NCBI RefSeq assembly: GCF_018613195.1
Contig: NZ_JAGGQQ010000014.1
Span: 1 to 59,876, forward strand
Length of the DNA: 59,876 nt
Direction of reading: 5' to 3'
Source: Bacillus sp. ISL-45
GTDB taxonomy: Bacteria > Bacillota > Bacilli > Bacillales > Cytobacillaceae
The position numbers and the translations under genes are program-made. Every line of letters begins with the position of its first letter. Within the stretch, counting starts at the first letter, position 1. Of this stretch, positions 55,928 through 59,876 are shown one piece after another. The notes under the pieces were generated by a model. The model had not been told where the DNA came from. It saw only the letters and a list, made by a program, of their open reading frames with translations, and made no database searches.

Positions 55928-56457
55928 CAGTGGAAAACAAAGCATATATTGCGCTAGGCTCCAATATGGGGGACCGGTTCGGATATTTGACACAGGCCAT
56001 CATCCTCCTGGAAAGCCATGAGAAAATCTCGGTGGTAAATACTTCTTCCGTCTATGAGACAGACCCGGTAGGCTACACGGACCAGGACCAATTTTTAAAC
56101 ATGGCAATCCAAGTAGAGACAAGCCTTGCGCCTGTCGAACTACTCGATACATGCCTTGAGATCGAATTGAAACTTGGGAGAAAAAGGGAAGTGAAATGGG
56201 GCCCAAGAACTTTGGACCTTGACATTTTGCTGTTCAATCACGAAAATATTGTAACAGAGAAGCTTACAATTCCGCACCCTCGGATGAGCGAACGCGCATT
56301 TGTAATCCTTCCATTGCTTGATATGGACCCAAATATCACGCTCCCGACCATGAAGGAGCCGCTGAAAAACAGTCTACTAAGTATACCGGATAGAGAAGGA
56401 GTACGGATATGGAAGCAGAAAAATGGGGAAGACGTATTCGCGCTTATCGAAAGCTGA
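55924..56457 (+). CDS. folK: 6-hydroxymethyl-7,8-dihydropterin pyrophosphokinase
   Basis: Transfers pyrophosphate from ATP to the pterin, making the substrate of FolP. 177 residues. YIALGSNMGDRFGYL, SSVYETDPVGYTDQDQFLN, and the signature KWGPRTLDLDILLFN with the two metal-binding Asp. ATG 55924 overlaps the folB stop; GTG 55930 has a better distance (10 bases) from AAGGAG and could be the real start. The last 49 bases are shared with yazB in another frame. Confidence 0.95.
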   Translation: MTVENKAYIALGSNMGDRFGYLTQAIILLESHEKISVVNTSSVYETDPVGYTDQDQFLNMAIQVETSLAPVELLDTCLEIELKLGRKREVKWGPRTLDLDILLFNHENIVTEKLTIPHPRMSERAFVILPLLDMDPNITLPTMKEPLKNSLLSIPDREGVRIWKQKNGEDVFALIES

Positions 56458-56612
56458 AGGGTTTTACACAGGAAAGCTTCGCTAAAGAGCTGGGTGTATC
56501 GGTTTCCATCCTTGGAGAAATCGAACGCGGCAACAGGATGCCTGATGAAAGGCTGATTGTCAAAATCGCAGAATTCCTGGGTGTCGGCATAGATGAATTA
56601 ACACCGCAATAG
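56409..56612 (+). CDS. yazB: Small XRE-type helix-turn-helix protein YazB
   Basis: 67 residues, almost entirely a Cro/C1-type DNA-binding domain: RIRAYRKLKGFTQESFAKEL then GVSVSILGEIERGNRMPDER. The target and effector are unknown. Its conserved place inside the folate operon of Bacillus suggests a link with that operon, without proof. The start is ATG 56409 with AGAAGGAG 8 bases upstream. It overlaps folK by 49 bases in a different frame, a long overlap for this operon. Confidence 0.88.
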   Translation: MEAEKWGRRIRAYRKLKGFTQESFAKELGVSVSILGEIERGNRMPDERLIVKIAEFLGVGIDELTPQ

Positions 56613-56647
56613 GTTTGATATATGGATAAATTAAAAGGAGGCAGAGT

Positions 56648-57649
56648 ATGCTCAAGATTGGCGATATCGAAATGAAAAACCAGGTTGTCCTTGCGCCAAT
56701 GGCTGGCATCTGCAACTCAGCGTTCCGTTTGACGGTAAAAGAATTCGGCGCCGGCCTTGTCTGTGCCGAAATGGTCAGCGACAAAGGGATTGTTTCTCAA
56801 AACAATAGAACACTCGACATGTTATATATAGATGAACGGGAAAAGCCGCTCAGCCTGCAGATTTTTGGCGGTGAAAAGGAAACGCTTGTCCAGGCTGCGC
56901 AATACGTGGATAAAAATACGAATGCCGATATCATTGATATCAACATGGGCTGTCCGGTACCAAAGATCACGAAATGTGATGCAGGTGCGAAATGGCTGCT
57001 TGACCCAAATAAAATCTATGAAATGGTATCAGCTGTGGTAGATGCAGTAGAAAAGCCAGTTACGGTAAAAATGCGCATGGGCTGGGATGACGAACATATT
57101 TTCGCAATCGAGAATGCCCGAGCTGTAGAACGTGCAGGCGGAAATGCCGTAGCCCTTCACGGCCGTACACGTTTACAGATGTATGAAGGAACAGCAAACT
57201 GGGATATCATCCGTGACGTGAAGCAGGCTGTAAACATTCCGGTAATCGGCAACGGGGATGTACAGACTCCACAGGATGCCCGGAGAATGCTTGACGAGAC
57301 AGGCGCAGATGGAGTCATGATTGGCCGTGCTGCTCTCGGAAACCCATGGATGATCTACCGTACGGTAAAATTCCTCGAAACAGGGGAATTAATGGGGGAA
57401 CCAGGTGCGCGCGAAAAAATCGACGTCAGCATCCTGCACCTTGACCGCCTGATTGCTTTAAAGAACGAACATATTGCCGTCCGTGAAATGCGCAAGCATG
57501 CAGCGTGGTACCTAAAGGGTATCCGCGGGAACGCAACTGTCCGTAACGGTATCAATGAATGCTCAACAAGAGACGAGCTTGTCAGCTTGCTGAAAACCTT
57601 CGCGGATGAAGCGGAAGCAAAAGAGCAAATAGCACACCAGGTTGGATAA
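56648..57649 (+). CDS. dusB: tRNA-dihydrouridine synthase (DusB type, YacF)
   Basis: An FMN- and NADPH-dependent enzyme reducing uridines in the tRNA D-loop. 333 residues. VVLAPMAGICNSAFRLTVKE, INMGCPVPKITKCDAGAKWL with the catalytic Cys in the NMGCP motif, VALHGRTRLQMYEG, IGNGDVQTPQDA and GVMIGRAALGNPW. The start is ATG 56648 after AAAAGGAGG. It ends the folate operon; a strong terminator follows. Confidence 0.96.
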   Translation: MLKIGDIEMKNQVVLAPMAGICNSAFRLTVKEFGAGLVCAEMVSDKGIVSQNNRTLDMLYIDEREKPLSLQIFGGEKETLVQAAQYVDKNTNADIIDINMGCPVPKITKCDAGAKWLLDPNKIYEMVSAVVDAVEKPVTVKMRMGWDDEHIFAIENARAVERAGGNAVALHGRTRLQMYEGTANWDIIRDVKQAVNIPVIGNGDVQTPQDARRMLDETGADGVMIGRAALGNPWMIYRTVKFLETGELMGEPGAREKIDVSILHLDRLIALKNEHIAVREMRKHAAWYLKGIRGNATVRNGINECSTRDELVSLLKTFADEAEAKEQIAHQVG

Positions 57650-57697
57650 ATTGACATTAATCGTCACTTTTCCTATAATACCTTTATCCTTAAATGT

Positions 57698-57730
57698 AAC
57701 TGCCAGTGGTCAAACTGGCAGTTTTTATTC
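57698..57730 (+). terminator. Folate operon terminator
   Basis: AACTGCCAG pairs perfectly with CTGGCAGTT around TGGTCAAA and is followed by TTTATT. Confidence 0.92.
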
Positions 57731-57829
57731 TATTAAGGCATTAAAAAAAGAGATTTTTAATGTCTGAATACGTTTGTTTGTGTAAAATAATAAAAGTATC
57801 CGCCAAACATACTCAGGATTACATAATAA

Positions 57830-59344
<1,515 letters not shown>

Positions 59345-59356
59345 TAGATAGAAGAA

Positions 59357-59392
59357 AGGCAAAGCGGCATAAGCTGCTTTGCCTTTTCTTTT
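59357..59392 (+). terminator. lysS terminator
   Basis: GGCAAAGCGGC pairs with GCTGCTTTGCC (one G-T pair) around ATAA and is followed by TTTTCTTTT. Confidence 0.9.
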
Positions 59393-59512
59393 AACAAGCT
59401 AGAATGGCTTAGGGATCATAGTTAAACTGCAGACGCTTTTACAGACTGATTTGACCACAGAAATATGAATTGTCTTTCTTTTAATTCGATGAATAAAAAT
59501 CGAAAAAAGATA

Positions 59513-59541
59513 TTGCTATTGCAGAATAAAGGTGCTATATT
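59513..59541 (+). promoter_or_regulatory. rrn promoter P1
   Basis: TTGCTA (59513-59518), a 17-base spacer and TATATT (59536-59541), preceded by an A/T-rich UP-like tract. Confidence 0.65.
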
Positions 59542-59594
59542 TATATCTGTTGCTACGAGCTACTTAGTTAGCAGCAAAGAAAATAAAAAACTTA

Positions 59595-59623
59595 TTGACA
59601 TTGGGTTTTGAACCTGGTAATAT
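59595..59623 (+). promoter_or_regulatory. rrn promoter P2
   Basis: Consensus TTGACA (59595-59600), a 17-base spacer and TAATAT (59618-59623), with AAAATAAAAAAC just upstream as an UP-like element. 82 bases after P1, as in other Bacillus rrn operons. Confidence 0.88.
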
Positions 59624-59658
59624 ATAAGAGTTGCTTCTAACGGAGCGACAAAACAAAT

Positions 59659-59680
59659 TGTTCTTTGAAAACTAAACAAA
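59659..59680 (+). promoter_or_regulatory. rrn leader antitermination region (boxA-like)
   Basis: TGTTCTTTGAAAACTAAACA in the leader is the typical Bacillaceae sequence between the rrn promoter and 16S, containing the boxA-like TGTTCTTTGA. Confidence 0.6.
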
Positions 59681-59765
59681 CAAGCGTCAACAAACAATAA
59701 ATGATCATGTTTCTTTTATAAGAACATGAGCCAACGTTTTAACTTATGAGCTAACTCATAACTCT

Positions 59766-59876
59766 TTTTTGGAGAGTTTGATCCTGGCTCAGGACGAACG
59801 CTGGCGGCGTGCCTAATACATGCAAGTCGAGCGAATCTTCATTAGCTTTCGTTTGAAGTGCAGCGGCGTACGGGTG
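59766..59876 (+). rRNA. rrs: 16S ribosomal RNA, 5' end (partial)
   Basis: GGAGAGTTTGATCCTGGCTC, AGGACGAACGCTGGCGGCGT and GCCTAATACATGCAAGTCGA are universal 16S starts. The gene runs off the right edge. The variable region begins GCGAATCTTCATTAGC. Confidence 0.97.

Overview
This window is core chromosome from an endospore-forming Bacillota, family Bacillaceae. Gene content and order follow the Bacillus subtilis segment running from csfB to lysS, between two rRNA operons. Protein sequences are close to but distinct from B. subtilis. AT-rich spacers and the dispersed repeat types fit a Mesobacillus/Cytobacillus-like soil or marine bacillus; that placement is inference. Nearly all genes lie on the + strand, away from a presumed origin to the left. 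Exceptions are abrB and a two-gene tRNA cluster.

Layout. 1-292: 23S tail, 5S rRNA and terminator. 349-1175: a tandem array with exact 52-bp period. 1409-8884: csfB (gin), yaaO, tmk, darA, yaaR, holB, ricT, yabA, yabB, rsmI. 8944-9231: abrB on the minus strand, then a 700-bp regulatory gap with Spo0A boxes and a possible small RNA. 9932-17842: metS, tatD, yabE, rnmV, ksgA, yabG, veg. 18230-26607: sspF, ispE, purR, ridA, spoVG, glmU, prs, ctc, pth, fin. 26709-37322: mfd, spoVT, yabM, yabN, rqcP, yabP, yabQ, divIC, yabR. 38053-38331: tRNA-Glu and tRNA-Met. 38608-51691: spoIIE, yabS, yabT, tilS, hprT, ftsH, coaX, hslO, yacD, cysK. 51886-57649: folate operon pabB-pabA-pabC-folP-folB-folK-yazB-dusB. 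57860-59344: lysS. 59513 to the end: rRNA promoters P1 and P2, leader, and start of a 16S gene.

Functional themes. Replication and repair: tmk, holB, yabA, mfd, ricT. Translation and RNA maturation: metS, lysS, ksgA, rsmI, rnmV, pth, tilS, rqcP, dusB, ctc. Precursor supply: prs, glmU, ispE, the folate operon, cysK, hprT, coaX. Sporulation: csfB, fin, spoVG, yabG, sspF, spoVT, yabP/yabQ, spoIIE, yabS/yabT, abrB. Many control sites match known consensus: Spo0A boxes inside the abrB transcript start region, a sigma-H promoter at spoVG, paired PurBoxes at purR, a 21-bp-spacer promoter at spoIIE, a sigma-F promoter at csfB, and tandem promoters at veg and rrn.

No complete insertion sequence, prophage or CRISPR array was seen. 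The unusual content is in the spacers. Four tandem arrays of unrelated sequence share a 50-52 bp period, two more have about 21 bp, and two families of palindromic dispersed repeats recur. A Spo0A-box cluster sits directly upstream of a well-formed promoter and a short terminated transcript between abrB and metS.
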